Of a stretch of DNA of 64,000 nt, positions 34,501 through 45,639 are shown piece by piece. Below the pieces are notes generated by a model. That model was not told where the DNA came from. It did not search any database and saw only the letters and a program-made list of their open reading frames with translations. Position numbers and translations under genes: made by a program. How positions within the stretch are numbered: position 1 is the first letter of the stretch; every line of letters begins with the position of its first letter. Source of the stretch: Synaphobranchus kaupii (taxonomy: Eukaryota; Chordata; Actinopteri; Anguilliformes; Synaphobranchidae); assembly GCA_029718625.1 (NCBI GenBank), contig CM056391.1, positions 25,608,141-25,672,140 on the forward strand, in the 5' to 3' direction.

Positions 34501-35440
34501 ATTTTGAGTATTTTTAAAGATATGCAAATAGAAAAAAAGTGTACAGTGTATAAAAAAAATTTAAAAAAACGTTTGAAACTGACTTACCGTCAAAAAAAAG
34601 AAGGTAAAAGCTAACCAAGCAAATGTGCTGTCAAAATAAATGTACTATATTGTTTCCTCTTTTTGATCCTCTTGGGCCACATCACATCTGAAAAGTCTAT
34701 TAAATGCTTTTGAAAACCCGGGGATCTTGGATGCTTTTCAGCATAGGAAACCCTGTTTTTTTTAAGATTATACAACCTTGACACTGGACAGATGCATTAG
34801 GACTCAGTCCTCAGGAAATAAGCACGGAGGAAGCTCTTTAAAATGTAAACAGACTAAATATTCCATCTCAAATGTGCTGTGCTTTCTCTCCTTGATAGCA
34901 CTTATAAAACAGAAACAGTGGATAAATGAACCCAAGATCCCACTTTAAGTCATAATAATGCTGAAGGGACATGTTAAGAAATATTCATCATTTTTATTTA
35001 GTCTGGATTTGCTGATTGTATATATTTCTGGGACATAAGACTAAACTTAGACAATTTTTTTTGTGGCCCACGTTAAGGTCTGTTTTTAGAAATAGGATTC
35101 ATCAGAGGGATTTTTCCAAGACATAAATTGTACAATTTTAATTTAATCTTTAATAGTTCAATAGTCAATCCTTTCAAAAATACTTAATGGTGACTACAGC
35201 CTTCTGACCATAACGTACAAGACATTACAACACATGACCATGGGAGGGGTTAAACACCAAAATTACTAGTGTTATACAAACAGATTTTTAAAATAAGCAT
35301 TCATAATTTCACGTGAATTAACCACCTGTTCATTATAAATCTACCATGTTTCACATTAATCTGCGTAATGTAAACTTTTAATCAACCGGTTGATTCTGTT
35401 CAGAGATTGCCATCTGCTGGCCATGGGTGGACAATTGAAA
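34501..35440. other. Intergenic AT-rich sequence, nothing recognised
   Basis: No open frame, RNA gene or repeat structure that I could identify. Confidence 0.5.
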
Positions 35441-35628
35441 ATACTCACTACTGCTTCTTGTGCTTGTGCACAAAAATGTAAAGGAGAAATATATGAGAAA
35501 TGATTGTGATATTAAAGTAGTGCTTGAGGTAGAGTGGTAGTGGCCTTGGTGTTATAGGACTTCGTCTGCAAGATTCCCTCCCAGTTCCAGCTGGAGGACA
35601 GCCAGGGGCTGTAAACCCCAGATACTGT

Positions 35629-35765
35629 ATCTGGTCCGCGGCCAGGGCCTGAAGAACCGAATGCCTGGTCCACAGCCAGAGCCTAGAGAACCCGGAGGCC
35701 TGGTACACAGCCAGGGCCTAGAGAACCCGGACGCCTGGTCCACGGCCAGGGCCTGTAGAACCCAG
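35629..35765. repeat. 35-bp minisatellite, about 4 units
   Basis: CCTGGTCCACAGCCAGGGCC-type units start at about 35,664, 35,699 and 35,734 (35-bp spacing), with a more diverged unit before them. GC-rich; abuts the unidentified coding fragment. Confidence 0.85.
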
Positions 35766-35769
35766 ACAC

Positions 35770-36050
35770 AGAGCTGATGCAGGTGGAGCACTCCTTAGGC
35801 CAGCTGCTGCACAAAGTTAGCGTCCTCTATGAGAAGAGCATGGAGCTGGTCGACGGATGCGCAGGGAGTTTGACTGCACCTTCCGCAACACCTTCACCTC
35901 CAACCTGAAGGCCAAGCCCCTATTTCTGGCTCCCGACGTGGCCGACGCTGGCTTCCTCGGAGGCATCGGCCTGGAGGAGGTCCTGGACTTCTTATTTGAG
36001 GTGTGTGAGGATTTACAGGATGCAGGAGGAATCAGAGCTGCAGGATGGTA
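35770..36050 (+). pseudogene. Frameshifted, GC-rich protein-coding fragment of unidentified gene
   Basis: Reads ELMQVEHSLGQLLHKVSVLY and then, after a frameshift near 35,856, MRREFDCTFRNTFTSNLKAK...APDVADAGFLGGIGLEEVLDF, ending in a TAG at about 36,050. Codon use is GC-ending and unlike the AT-rich surroundings, so this was once a real protein segment (helical, probably cytosolic). I do not recognise the family. A CAG just before 35,770 could be an old splice acceptor, or the copy could be a retrocopy. It directly follows a 35-bp minisatellite. Confidence 0.5.
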
Positions 36051-37740
36051 GTGTATCTGGCTGTTAACAGCTATAACAAATATCAGTTGTCTTTCTACTT
36101 AAGCCTTCACATGATGGGGTGTCTCGTGGCATTGTTGTTGTGGGAAATCGCAAATGTATTGTAAAAGTTTTATACGTAGTTTAAATTTGTAATTTCAATT
36201 ACAACGGAATACAAATTATCAGTCAAACTAAAGATTTACACTACATACAATAAGCTCATGAACTTGCGTATAAGTTAACTGCTTTCACAATGGAAAAAAA
36301 TGTGAATTTTACTTCATTGTTTCAACAAAATCTAGCTCCTTGTTAAGGTTTTGAATGCATACCGTTTTGATTACTATTTCTTTCTATCAGGGAATGAGTA
36401 GATACAGTATTTAATTGTCAGCGGATATATTTTACGATCACTTTATATTTCATGAGAGGGAGAGTCCCCTAAAAGAGAAATGTTCCCTTTGTACAGCAGT
36501 GCGTAGTGCTCTGGGCTTGTGATGATCAGAGGGCCCTGGTTGGTGCATTACTGCATGTAGATAGTGATAGTGTAGTCAAATAGACAGGATAGAGGTGCTG
36601 CCCCTTTAAAGGATAGGTTCACCATTTTCCAACCGGGACCTTATTGAAGGGTTGTTTCCCATCAAAACCACACTGATGGCTTTATCATCAAGAAATGTAC
36701 CTTTTAACCGCAGCTTCTCTGTGAGTTTCAACCAAGGGGCCAAGACTGGGCTTTCGTTTTGAAGCTCACTTCCTGGTTGGGCTGGGAACGGCAATTGTGC
36801 CATTGCTCACTAGTGCCACTGCGATTGGCTCCAGTATAGGTCTTTCACCATGTAAGTCAATGGCAGCAATGTGGTCAAAATACTCAGTCAATAAATTTTT
36901 CCCACAAAAAGATTTAATTGCAATAGGTGCCTTTCCTTCATCTAATGCCTCTGCGTGTGCTGATTTTTTTAAATATTGTGTCGTTTGGACAGGGTATTCA
37001 CATTTGTTTAGGACCAATCAGAGGGACAGGTTGAGTCCTCTTCGGCTCCACGGAGCAGGCGCAGTTTGTACAAACGGGCGGCGAAAAAGACATCCGAGCT
37101 TCGATTTAGTTTTTATGAGGCCGTGGATAGGCAATGGGTGACATCACAGTGGCTTTGTCCATATTTTTATACAGTCATTGGTTTCAGCAGGGTTCAATGG
37201 GGCAAGTAATTAGGCCATCAAAAACCACAATAAATCTCCTTTTAGAAAATGGAAAACTCAAAGTATACTCAGACATTTCTTTTTATGTTCTAGTTCTACT
37301 GAAAAATGGGTCGCAAACCATGCTTTCTATCAGGTTTTATTGAATTACTTCTGTACTTCCGCAGATTCATTCTCTTGGCTGCATCTGCGCCAGAATAAAA
37401 GAGAAGCTAGCTGACAACAACGCTGAGTTTGTCTTCTTCTATGGGCTGCTGTCAGATCTATTGCGGAAGTTTATTATTGGTTGGATCTAATGCAGCAATT
37501 GCCAACCATTTGTAAACTTCCGCAATAGATCAAAATCACATGTGATATTACTGCTTTTCAGTAATTCTGAATTATTACATCTGAATTAATATCTGAATCA
37601 TGTTCTGAATAAACATAAAATACACAGATGTGTGGGTATCGTGTAGTATCAGCAGAACACAATGGGCCCAACGTCATATTTACCTATGTGTAAAAATTTA
37701 GAGAACTGGATCTTACCAGAACAGCAGCCAAAGGTTTTTA
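36051..37740. other. Intergenic; one MITE-like start and one hairpin
   Basis: CTTTAAAGGATAGGTTCACC at about 36,603 resembles a common MITE end, without a visible partner. A perfect 19-bp inverted repeat (37455-37473 with 37513-37531) forms a hairpin with a second inner stem. No gene signal. Confidence 0.5.
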
Positions 37741-37744
37741 TTGT

Positions 37745-38411
37745 CAATAATTCAATTCAATTCAACTTTATTGTCATTAACACCATGTGCAGGCACATAT
37801 GTAAACGAAAAGAGGTCTACGGCTTCACCAAGAGAGTGCAAAGAGTGCAACAAAACAAAAAGGGGGGGGGGGGGGGGGGGGCACATAGGGACATGGCATA
37901 CATATAATAAATACAGCACAAGAATATATTGAATGAGGTAGTATATATCTGAGTTATTTGTAATGGAGCTGTGCTAATGGCATTGTAAACATGGCAGTAG
38001 TGCTAAAGAGAGATGTATTAGAGCTGTCCAAATGGCATGACAGTCATGCAAAAAGAAAGCTGTAATAGAGCTGTGCAAATAGCATTGCAAACATGGCGGT
38101 AGTGCAAAAGAGAATCATTAGTACAATTCAAATTAGTAAAGTAGAGTTCAACGAATAGCCAGGTTCAGATGGGTAACAGCTTGGGGGAAGAAGCTGTTTC
38201 TGAGCCTGTTTCGGGCTCTGAGGCTCCTGTAGCGCCTCCCAGAGGACAGGAGGGAGAACAGTTTGTGGTTGGGGTGGGTGGGATCTCTGCTGATGCTGAG
38301 ACCTCTGCGTAGGCAGTGTTTGTGGTAAATGTCTTTTATGGCTTGGAGCTGGGTAAAGACAATATTCCTTTTATCACACTCTACTGGGCAGTCGAATGAT
38401 AGTTCCCGCAC
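37745..38411 (-). mobile_element. LINE 3' end (endonuclease/RT protein C-terminus plus tail)
   Basis: On the minus strand a frame encodes AIKDIYHKHCLRRGLSISRD, then FSLLSSGRRYRSLRARNRLR, the conserved C-terminal zinc-knuckle-like region of a fish LINE ORF2. An AATAAAGTTGAATTGAATTG-type 3' tail follows. A poly-G run interrupts at about 37,862-37,880. 5'-truncated. Confidence 0.8.
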
Positions 38412-38639
38412 ATTCTACTAAAACACAATATTATTACAGAACTGTAAGGACAGTCAGAGGTTCATATACCATTCATCCATGCAATACATTTTTTCATGGT
38501 TTGCAAAGTGAATTCACGTTTTTGGGTTTGTTGTCAGTCAATTTGTTGTCAGTTGTCATACTGGAACAGTATAGAACACATGGTTGGCTAAATAGCTCTA
38601 AGTCATCAAGGGTCTTAAACAAGCCTAAAACCATCACTC

Positions 38640-38985
38640 TGCTGCCACATATGCAGTGGATAACTTGAAGGGTTTCTTCTCCTGACTTATTTTCCCATAG
38701 AAAATTTGTCAGGAGAAACAACTCTTATTTTATTCTACATTATGTTAAACTGTCCAATATTTTTTGATGCCCGAAAATGGGGGGGGGGGGGACTATGTAC
38801 AAAAAGTTGTATAATTTCAAAACGGTTCATCCGATATGGATGAAAACACCTTTAAATTAAAAGCTGACAGTCTGCACTTCAACCTCATTGTCATTGTATC
38901 CTTTCAAACTCAGTGCTAGAACAGAACCAAAATAACAAAAGATGTGTCACTGTCCAATGAATTATGGTGCTCACTGTACACACAT
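38640..38985. mobile_element. Tc1-like fragment with part of the palindrome family
   Basis: Contains the palindrome centre (TCTCCTGACTTATTTTCCCA), then the block GGTTCATCCGATATGGATGA and a right end CTCAGTGCTAGA...CACTGTCCAATGAATTATGG similar to Tc1 termini. The same block order occurs at about 29895-30105 and 62180-62400. Confidence 0.6.
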
Positions 38986-39312
38986 CCAATCTCCAGGAGG
39001 AGATTTGTAATTCTGGCAGTAGTATCACTTCACTTAAACTCCACCGAGGACAAGTCAAGTTATCAGAGGCACTTTCCAATCGCACTGATTTTACAACAAA
39101 AAAAAAAGAAAAAAACATTGACAAAATTTATGGGCTCAATTTCCATGACATCTACAATTACTTTCCAGTAATCAGGGTTTCAGTGAGACAAGGATAAGTG
39201 TTTCTTGATCAAGTATTTACTCTCTTGTACCTTATGGATTGTGATTGAAAATACTACTCCCAAGGTCAAACAAGAAAGAAGTTCATTATCTGTGACCCAA
39301 CAATATCAAAAG

Positions 39313-39360
<48 letters not shown>

Positions 39361-40889
39361 CACTACTCACAAAAAGTTAGGGATATTTGGCTTTCGGGTG
39401 AAATTTATGGAAAATGTAAGTTCACGCTACAGTGATATTATACGTATCATGAAAGTAGGGCATTTAAGTAGAAGCATGCAATGGTGATTTCCTCATCTCA
39501 AACAATTTATTGAAACAAAAGCCAACAACAGTGGTGGGTATACCACAACAAAAATGTCAATGTCTCAATAACTTGTCATGTGCCCTTGAGCATCAATTAC
39601 AGCTTGACAACGACGTCTCATGCTGTTCACAAGTCGACTTATTGTCTGCTGAGGCATGGCATCCCACTCTTCTTGAAGGGCGGCCCTCAGGTCATTGAGG
39701 TTCTGGGGTACAGAGTTACGAGCCTCTACACGGTGAGTCAGCTGATCCCATAGGTTTTCTATGGGATTCAGGTCTGGAGAAAGTGCAGGCCACTCCATTT
39801 GAGGTACCCCAGTCTCCAGCAGCCTTTCCCTAATGATGCGACCTCGATGAGCTGGAGCATTGTCGTCCATGAAGATGAAATTAGGCCTGTGTTGTTCATG
39901 CAGGGGCACAATGACTGGATTAATGATGTTATTCAGGTAGTATGGGCTTGTCACTGTACCATTCACAAAGTGTAGGGCAGTTCTGTATTGACTAGACACA
40001 CCTGCCCACACTAACACCGCCACCACCAAAGGGTCGTCTGGTGACAACAGTGGCTGATGCATAGCGCTCTCCTTGACGTCTCCAACATCGTTGGCGGCCA
40101 TCATTTCTGCTCAACGTGAATCGACTTTCATCAGAGAACAGCACTGAGGCCCACTGGTCCCTCGTCCAGCGTAAATGCTCCCTGGCCCATGCAAGACGAT
40201 GACGCCTGTGCCTGGTGGTGTGGTCAGGTACCCTTGCAGGTCGTCTAGCACGCAGACCACGCTGATGTAAACGGTTTCGAATGGTCTGACGTGACACTTG
40301 GGTGCCTCTCACCTCCCTTAAATGTGCCTGGAGTTGAGTGGCATTCATCATCCGGTTCCGCAGGGCACTGTTCACAATGAAGCGGTCATCAGTGTGGGAT
40401 GTGACCAAAGGACGTCCACTTCTATGCCTTTCTGTGACTCTTCCAGTCTCTCTGTATCTCTGTTGCAACCTGCTGATGACACTCTGTGACACTCTAAGCT
40501 CAGTGGCCACTTCCCTCTGAGAACATCCTGTTTGAAGCCTCGCAATGGCGAGGTACTGTTGATCAATTGTTAGGTGTCGTCTTGGTCTCATGATGTCAAA
40601 ATGTGAACAGCATGATGAAGAGGACTGTTTAAATACCAATTCTAATTGAACCAGGAAATGTATTGGTCGATTCATGGATCAAACACCTGTTGTGAATTTT
40701 GCCGTTCAGCTCCTTGTTAGAGAACAGCAAGTTGTGCAAAAAGTACTGAAACATTGAATAGTTGGACATGTGCATTCAAAAGTTTAGAGAAGGTCAAATT
40801 AATTTCACCTGTAAAGGTTATAGTGCATTTTAGGTTCATCCTGAAATTTCACCCGAAAGCCGAATATCCCTAACTTTTTGTGAGTAGTG
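39361..40889 (-). mobile_element. Tc1 transposon with terminal inverted repeats and nearly intact transposase
   Basis: The ends CACTACTCACAAAAAGTTAG match in inverted orientation at both sides over about 45 bp. TA-rich sequence flanks both ends, including a (TA)n microsatellite at 39,320-39,356. The element is inserted into a palindromic repeat, whose sequence resumes on the other side. Confidence 0.92.
39565..40591 (-). pseudogene. Tc1 transposase, one frameshift, DD34E residues intact
   Basis: Cut-and-paste transposase. N-terminal paired-like helix-turn-helix DNA-binding part (TIDQQYLAIARLQTGCSQRE onward), then catalytic Asp in LFSDESRF, second Asp in FMDDNAPAH, and Glu in DLNPIENLW, with 34 residues between the last two. 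A single frameshift near 40,010-40,030, after the FGGGG motif, splits it into two open frames. Start chosen at MRPRRH by family length (about 340 aa). Terminal repeats survive, so this is a young inactive copy. Confidence 0.88.
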
Positions 40890-41673
40890 TATATATATAT
40901 AATTTTCTGGTACTCGTACAAGCGATACTATAACCTCTCTGCATTTGAATGGATCTTTATGGGAATTGGGGGGTGGGACTAGATTTAGCTGTAAATTACA
41001 CTGGAACCGTATGGAAACACATGGTTGGCTAAATAGCTCTAAGTCATCAAGGGTCTGACGGATCAAACAAGCCTTAAAACATCACTCTGCTACCAGATAT
41101 GCAGTAGATATGGATGGATAACTTGAAGGGTTTCTTCTCCTGACTTATTTTTCCATAGAGTTCAATAGGAAAATTTGTCAGGAGAAACAACCCTTAAAGT
41201 GATCCATCCACTTTGCTGCTCGGACCCCCTAATAAACAGAGAGGACAACTATATAAAGAGGAATCAGAACTAGGGGTTTCATCTTTCTCTGCTAAAACAC
41301 TGCTCAGTTGGGATATGGGAAGAATGGCCAAGCAATACATAAAAGGATCCTGAACCTTTTACGCTCTACGGGGCTGCATTCCAGGATATTATGCGATTTC
41401 AATTCTGGATATGAACAGGCGAGGGCAGTATTGCACTGCTCGGTGCTAATGTACCTCATAAAAAAAGAAGAAGAAGGCGGAAGCAACAATCAAGCAAACA
41501 GTTAATGAATTCGAACCAAATAAAACTAGGCTACGTAGGTTTTGTGGAAGTTTGCAAATACACTCGTATAAGACTTTCATTAGCTAGCTTCTTCAAACAC
41601 TCAGTTTGAATATAAAACTAAATTTACCGCAGTCCATGGCTGTGTGATTTAAAGAACATAGGAACTTTAGGCT

Positions 41674-41690
41674 GAAAATGAAAGTGAAAC
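41674..41690 (+). promoter_or_regulatory. IRF/ISRE-like triple GAAANN motif in fadd promoter
   Basis: GAAAATGAAAGTGAAAC contains three GAAA cores at 6-bp spacing ending in GAAAC, the arrangement bound by interferon regulatory factors. It lies 86 bp upstream of the fadd ATG, within the likely core promoter or 5' UTR. Function is inferred from motif and position only. Confidence 0.55.
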
Positions 41691-41775
41691 AACTAGCTAC
41701 GTTACCAATTATCTGAAGTCTTAACAGTCTCGGGGTTGCGTAAACTTGCAACTTTGTTTCGCGGATACAGCGAAG

Positions 41776-42070
41776 ATGGACACGTTTTCCCCTGTGTTAC
41801 TCAGTATTTCAAGTGATCTAAGCCCAGAGAACGTAGAGGAGATTAAGTTTTTGTGCCCGGATATAGGAAAGAAGAGGCTGGAGAACATCAAGAGCGGGAT
41901 CCAACTGTTCCAGTGCCTGCGGGAAATGGAAAAGATCGGGCCTGACAATACCCAGTTCCTCCGATACCTCTTAAATACCATTAAGAGGGCCGACCTTCTT
42001 GAAATATTATCCAACTTTGAAAAGTATGGAGCCGGCCCGGAGCAGATTCAGCTTGATCCCAATGAGCGAG
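41776..42070 (+). CDS. fadd: fadd exon 1: death-effector domain
   Basis: A 295-nt coding exon ending GCGAG|GTCAGT. It encodes the six-helix DED that binds the tandem DEDs of procaspase-8. Ends in phase 1. Confidence 0.95.
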
Positions 42071-42871
42071 GTCAGTGCTTCAATGCAAAATAACAGTCGA
42101 CTTTTGTGACTGTTTTGATAGAATGCACAGATATTTGAAGTATTTTCCAACGATTAGTTGATTAGTATTATATTATACAGGCCTACTTATATACAAGTCT
42201 TATACAATCGCTCAATGTTTTTTTTAGAGGGGGTAGCCTACCATGGGAATTATTTAATTTTAGTCTGAAATGCTAGTTCTATACCACAATAGTCCTATGT
42301 ATTTGTATAAGTTTTGTATATGGCATTTTACAGACCTTTCGCGTATATGGGTAGTAAGGTGTAACGTTAGCATTGGCTACCCCATTTTGTCGCTCTGAAA
42401 TGAAAGCCATTGACCGTTTAAAATTATAGAATGTTCTATATTTTAGAAAGTTATGGATCGTTCCGACTTTGTAAAGCCATACATCTGTCCACCATTTCCT
42501 TAATGTTCATGAGTAGAAACAATATCAGTGAGTTACCGATGAACCATTGACTGACCTGACTTTGTCATTTCTGTTCTATGGGTCTAGCAAAACTGGATAT
42601 TGCGACTGATGTACTTTCGGAACAACTGGGAAAACACTGGCGGAGGTTCGGTCGAAAATTAGGAATTACAGACGCCAAACTGGAACACATATCAGCAAAG
42701 CACCCCAACGACCTACGCGAGCAGGCCGTTGGGCTTTCGTGTGAGTGGCAGAAGATGCGGGGAGCAGAGGCAACGGTGGACGATTTGATCAAAGCTCTTC
42801 GAGCCTGCGATTTTAACTTAACCGCTGATCTGCTAACTAGAAAGCTATGGGAAATGGAACAACAACATTGA
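41776..42871 (+). CDS. fadd: FADD, Fas-associated death domain adaptor, complete two-exon gene
   Basis: Cytosolic adaptor that joins death receptors to caspase-8 through homotypic death-fold contacts. Exon 1 (41776-42070) encodes an N-terminal death-effector domain, residues about 3-80, with the SLDIGKRRLEN-like helix pattern (seen as CPDIGKKRLENI). Exon 2 (42588-42871) encodes a C-terminal death domain, with GKHWRRFGRKLGI and a final ALRACDFNLTADLL helix. Splice: GAG|GTCAGT...GTCTAG|CA, phase 1. Product 192 aa, slightly shorter than mammalian FADD (about 208 aa) because the Ser-rich tail is missing. The single intron between the two domains matches vertebrate FADD. ATG 41776 was chosen because it begins MDTFSPVLLSIS, collinear with family members. 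Downstream of ano1 on the same strand, as in other vertebrates. Confidence 0.96.
42588..42871 (+). CDS. fadd: fadd exon 2: death domain
   Basis: A 284-nt coding exon after GGTCTAG. It encodes the receptor-binding death domain (LSEQLGKHWRRFGRKLGITD... onwards) and ends EMEQQH-TGA. No clear AATAAA is visible in the 400 bp after the stop; the next are near 43,747 and 44,319, partly inside a MITE. Confidence 0.95.
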
Positions 42872-43259
42872 AATATAGGCCTATGAGTTCTCATCTTTCC
42901 CGATGTTTTATTGCACAACGAAATTACATTACTTAATCAAGCAGAATTTTCTTTATTTTTGAAAGGCATTTAGTAACCAAAGGTTAACTAGCCTACTCTG
43001 CTCCTCAAGGGTTTTCGAAGTATGTCAATAGCTTATGTAGCTAAGTTTTTTTGGAGAATTGCGCGATTTCTCAATCTCAAAGCCTCTAGGTGGCGCAGGT
43101 GATCTTCTCTCAATTCTCAAAATATTGAAAAGCAATTTCCTACTAGAGGTGGAGTAAGAGACACATTTTTTGGTTTTTCATTCATAATTTACATTTGAAT
43201 GTACAGTGTATGCTGAAATTCTACCCACATACCACTATCTTTTTTTTTTCTGTACTACA

Positions 43260-44174
43260 CTGGGGTGGCTTTCCCGATTCCGATGTGTCTTCAGAATTGA
43301 GGACACACTTCACGATCTTTTTGAAGACATGTATTGAAATGTTCACGACTCTTTACCAAAGTATATCGTGGACTGAATATTTCAGGACACACTTTCACGA
43401 CAAACTTTACACGGTAACACAGACCCGACAGGTCGTTGTAGAAAAGCCGATTCACACCACAGAAAGCAGCACACATCGTTATCAGCCACTTTCCCAAAAG
43501 CATTGTAGTTATAATCATTTCAATATTTTTTTTCGTTTTAAATCTGATCAAACGTAACTGCCAAAAAAATACAGAGACAAAGAGAAGAGCTCGAAAGAAA
43601 AATAAATATAATAAATATTAGGCTCGTCAGGCAGCCGAACTCCTTCGTTGACAGGGAATTCATCTTTGGCGTAGTGGCCTCTCCCCCTGAAGTTCAGTGG
43701 TTCGAGCCCCGCCAGAAGCTTGTTCGTTACACAAGCACTGAAAGAAAAATAAAACAATCTAATATTATCTTAACTATCTAATGCTTTTGGCAAACTGATA
43801 GGATTCATTTATTGAAATAATTTTGCCTATTGTGAATGTACATGTCAGCGCACGTCACAATAAGTCCTTATTACCCCTAAAAATGGGATAATTGATTAGG
43901 CTAGACTAAGACTAGGCTCGAGAGTAAGTTGTTGTATCTATCGTATAGATTAGCAGCCTCTGTCTGCAGAGGTGGGAATTGCACGTAGTTCCGCATCTCA
44001 AGACACATTTGAGATTTCACGACTAGTCCAATGTTGTCTTGAACTCGCGACACATTTTACAAGTGAATTTCTCTTTGAGTTACGAGCACTTTCGGGAAAG
44101 CGTCGTGAATGGCAAGTATATCTTCACGACACGTTTCACAACATACTTGACATGCTTTGGGAAAGCCACCCCAG
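43260..44174. mobile_element. MITE-like DNA element with CTGGGGTGGCTTTCCC inverted ends
   Basis: CTGGGGTGGCTTTCCC at 43260-43275 is inverted at 44159-44174. The interior has many CACGAC/GTCGTG words and AT-rich parts, with no transposase. Lies just downstream of fadd. Confidence 0.75.
43664..43722 (+). ncRNA. Short tRNA-like sequence inside the MITE
   Basis: TGGCGTAGTGG resembles an A box and GGTTCGAGCCC a B box, but they are only about 21 nt apart and the whole is shorter than a tRNA. At best a tRNA-derived or SINE relic. Confidence 0.25.
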
Positions 44175-45099
44175 ATTGTGTATAACCTTACTGTGAGTAT
44201 TTCTCAGGTTTGAAACTGATTACTTGACCTGACCGCAATGGCTTTTTAATGTCTTATGCTGCTATTCATATGGTGTGGTTGCTTTACATTGGGATCTATA
44301 GAGTGGAATTCTATGAAATAAAAGGGACGTTGATATTGATTATGCCAGTTTCAATTTGTGTTATTGGTTTTGGTTACAGTTGTAAATTATATTAATACCC
44401 ACATGTGTGTCCCAGGCGTTACTATTCTCAGATGCGCCTCTTTCTGCCCGGTGAAAGGTTGTGTTCAAATTAGGCACAATTAATCAAATTTTAATCGTGA
44501 ATACAATTCTGGCTTTCCACCATTACTAAACGAGAATGATCGAGAATGATGATTTTGAAGGCACAGTCTGTTTACAAATGAAAACTCACTTTCCCTGGTG
44601 TTCTATATCAAATGATGCACTCCTATTTTACCTCCCTCACAGTAGAGGGTTACGGTTAGAAAAATGTATGTGAAAATATAAGTATTATTCTGTTCATTCA
44701 AAATGTTAAAGTGCAATAAAAGTATTACGTACCAAAAATCAAAATAATCATGTTGAATGACCGTGATCTCAATATTGACTAAAATAATCGTGATTATGAT
44801 TTTTGCCATAATCGTACAGCCCAAGTTCAAATACTTATTACATATAAATGGCTTAGGTATATACAAATCACAAACTATTGTCCCGTTTTTTGGTTTCCCT
44901 ATAGAGCTATTATAGTCAGGTATTGAATTGAAACGGTTGGATGTGTGATTTTTAAAGGGAAACTCCAATGATATAAGCCAGTGATATTCCTTTGTGTATG
45001 CTTGGATGAAAATCAACTCTGTACATGACTGAATGTCCATTCCTAATTCCTGAAAAGAATGACAGCAGGTGAGAGGTGGGTGGGTGTTTTGAAAATATA
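44175..45099. other. Intergenic, AT-rich, possible eroded DNA element end
   Basis: GATTTTTGCCATAATCGTAC followed by AGCCC near 44,800 resembles a common fish transposon end. The 175-codon minus-strand open frame here is AT-rich and has no recognisable domain. Confidence 0.4.
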
Positions 45100-45638
45100 C
45101 TGCCTGGCCAAAAAAAAAAGTCACACACACTAATATTTCGTTGGACCGCTTTTAGCTTTGATTACGGCGCACATTCGTCGTGGCATTGTTTCAACAACCT
45201 TATGCAACGTCACAACATTTATTTCCATCCAGAGTTACATTAACTTTTGGCTGAGATCTTGTATTGACGACGGGAGAGTCAAACCATTCGGTAAAGTCTT
45301 CTCCAGCACATCCCAAAGACTTTCAATGGGGTTAAGGTCAGGACTCATGGCCAATTCATGTGTGAAAATGATTCCTCATGCTCCCTGAACCACTCTCTCA
45401 CAATTTGAGCCCGATGAATCTTGGCATTGTCGTCCTGGAATATGCCCATTGATGGGATAACCTGGTCATTCAGTACATTCAGGTACTCAGCTGACTCATT
45501 TTATTGCTGCATAACGTTGCTGAGCCTAGTCCTGACCAATTGAAGCAACCCCAGATCATAACACTGCCTCCAGAGGCTTGTACAGTGGGCACTATGCATG
45601 ACGGGTGCAACAGCGACTTTATTTTTGGCCAGGCAGTG
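45100..45638 (-). mobile_element. Internally deleted Tc1-like element, copy 1
   Basis: Inverted ends CTGCCTGGCCAAAAA. On the minus strand it keeps only the C-terminal half of a transposase (VMIWGCF-like motif, [11 protein letters not shown] and SPDLNPIESLWDV-type block, with disruptions). About 540 bp. Confidence 0.85.
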
Positions 45639-45639
45639 T

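Larger units (their letters stand above)
39284..41215. repeat. Palindromic foldback repeat, copy 2, split by the Tc1
   Basis: GTGACCCAACAATATCAAAA before the Tc1 and TTTTCTGGTACTCGTACAAG after it are consecutive in the uninterrupted copy at 61505-62180. The right side continues to AACAACCCTTAAAGTGATCC and is then truncated, so only the left arm and centre remain. Confidence 0.8.

Noticed and set aside
43664..43722. Functional tRNA gene
   Set aside because: Boxes are too close together and arms too short for a tRNA; kept only as a low-confidence relic.
44603..45130. 175-codon minus-strand open frame rich in Ile/Asn/Thr
   Set aside because: AT-rich sequence rarely contains stops in this frame; runs into a Tc1 terminal repeat; no domain.
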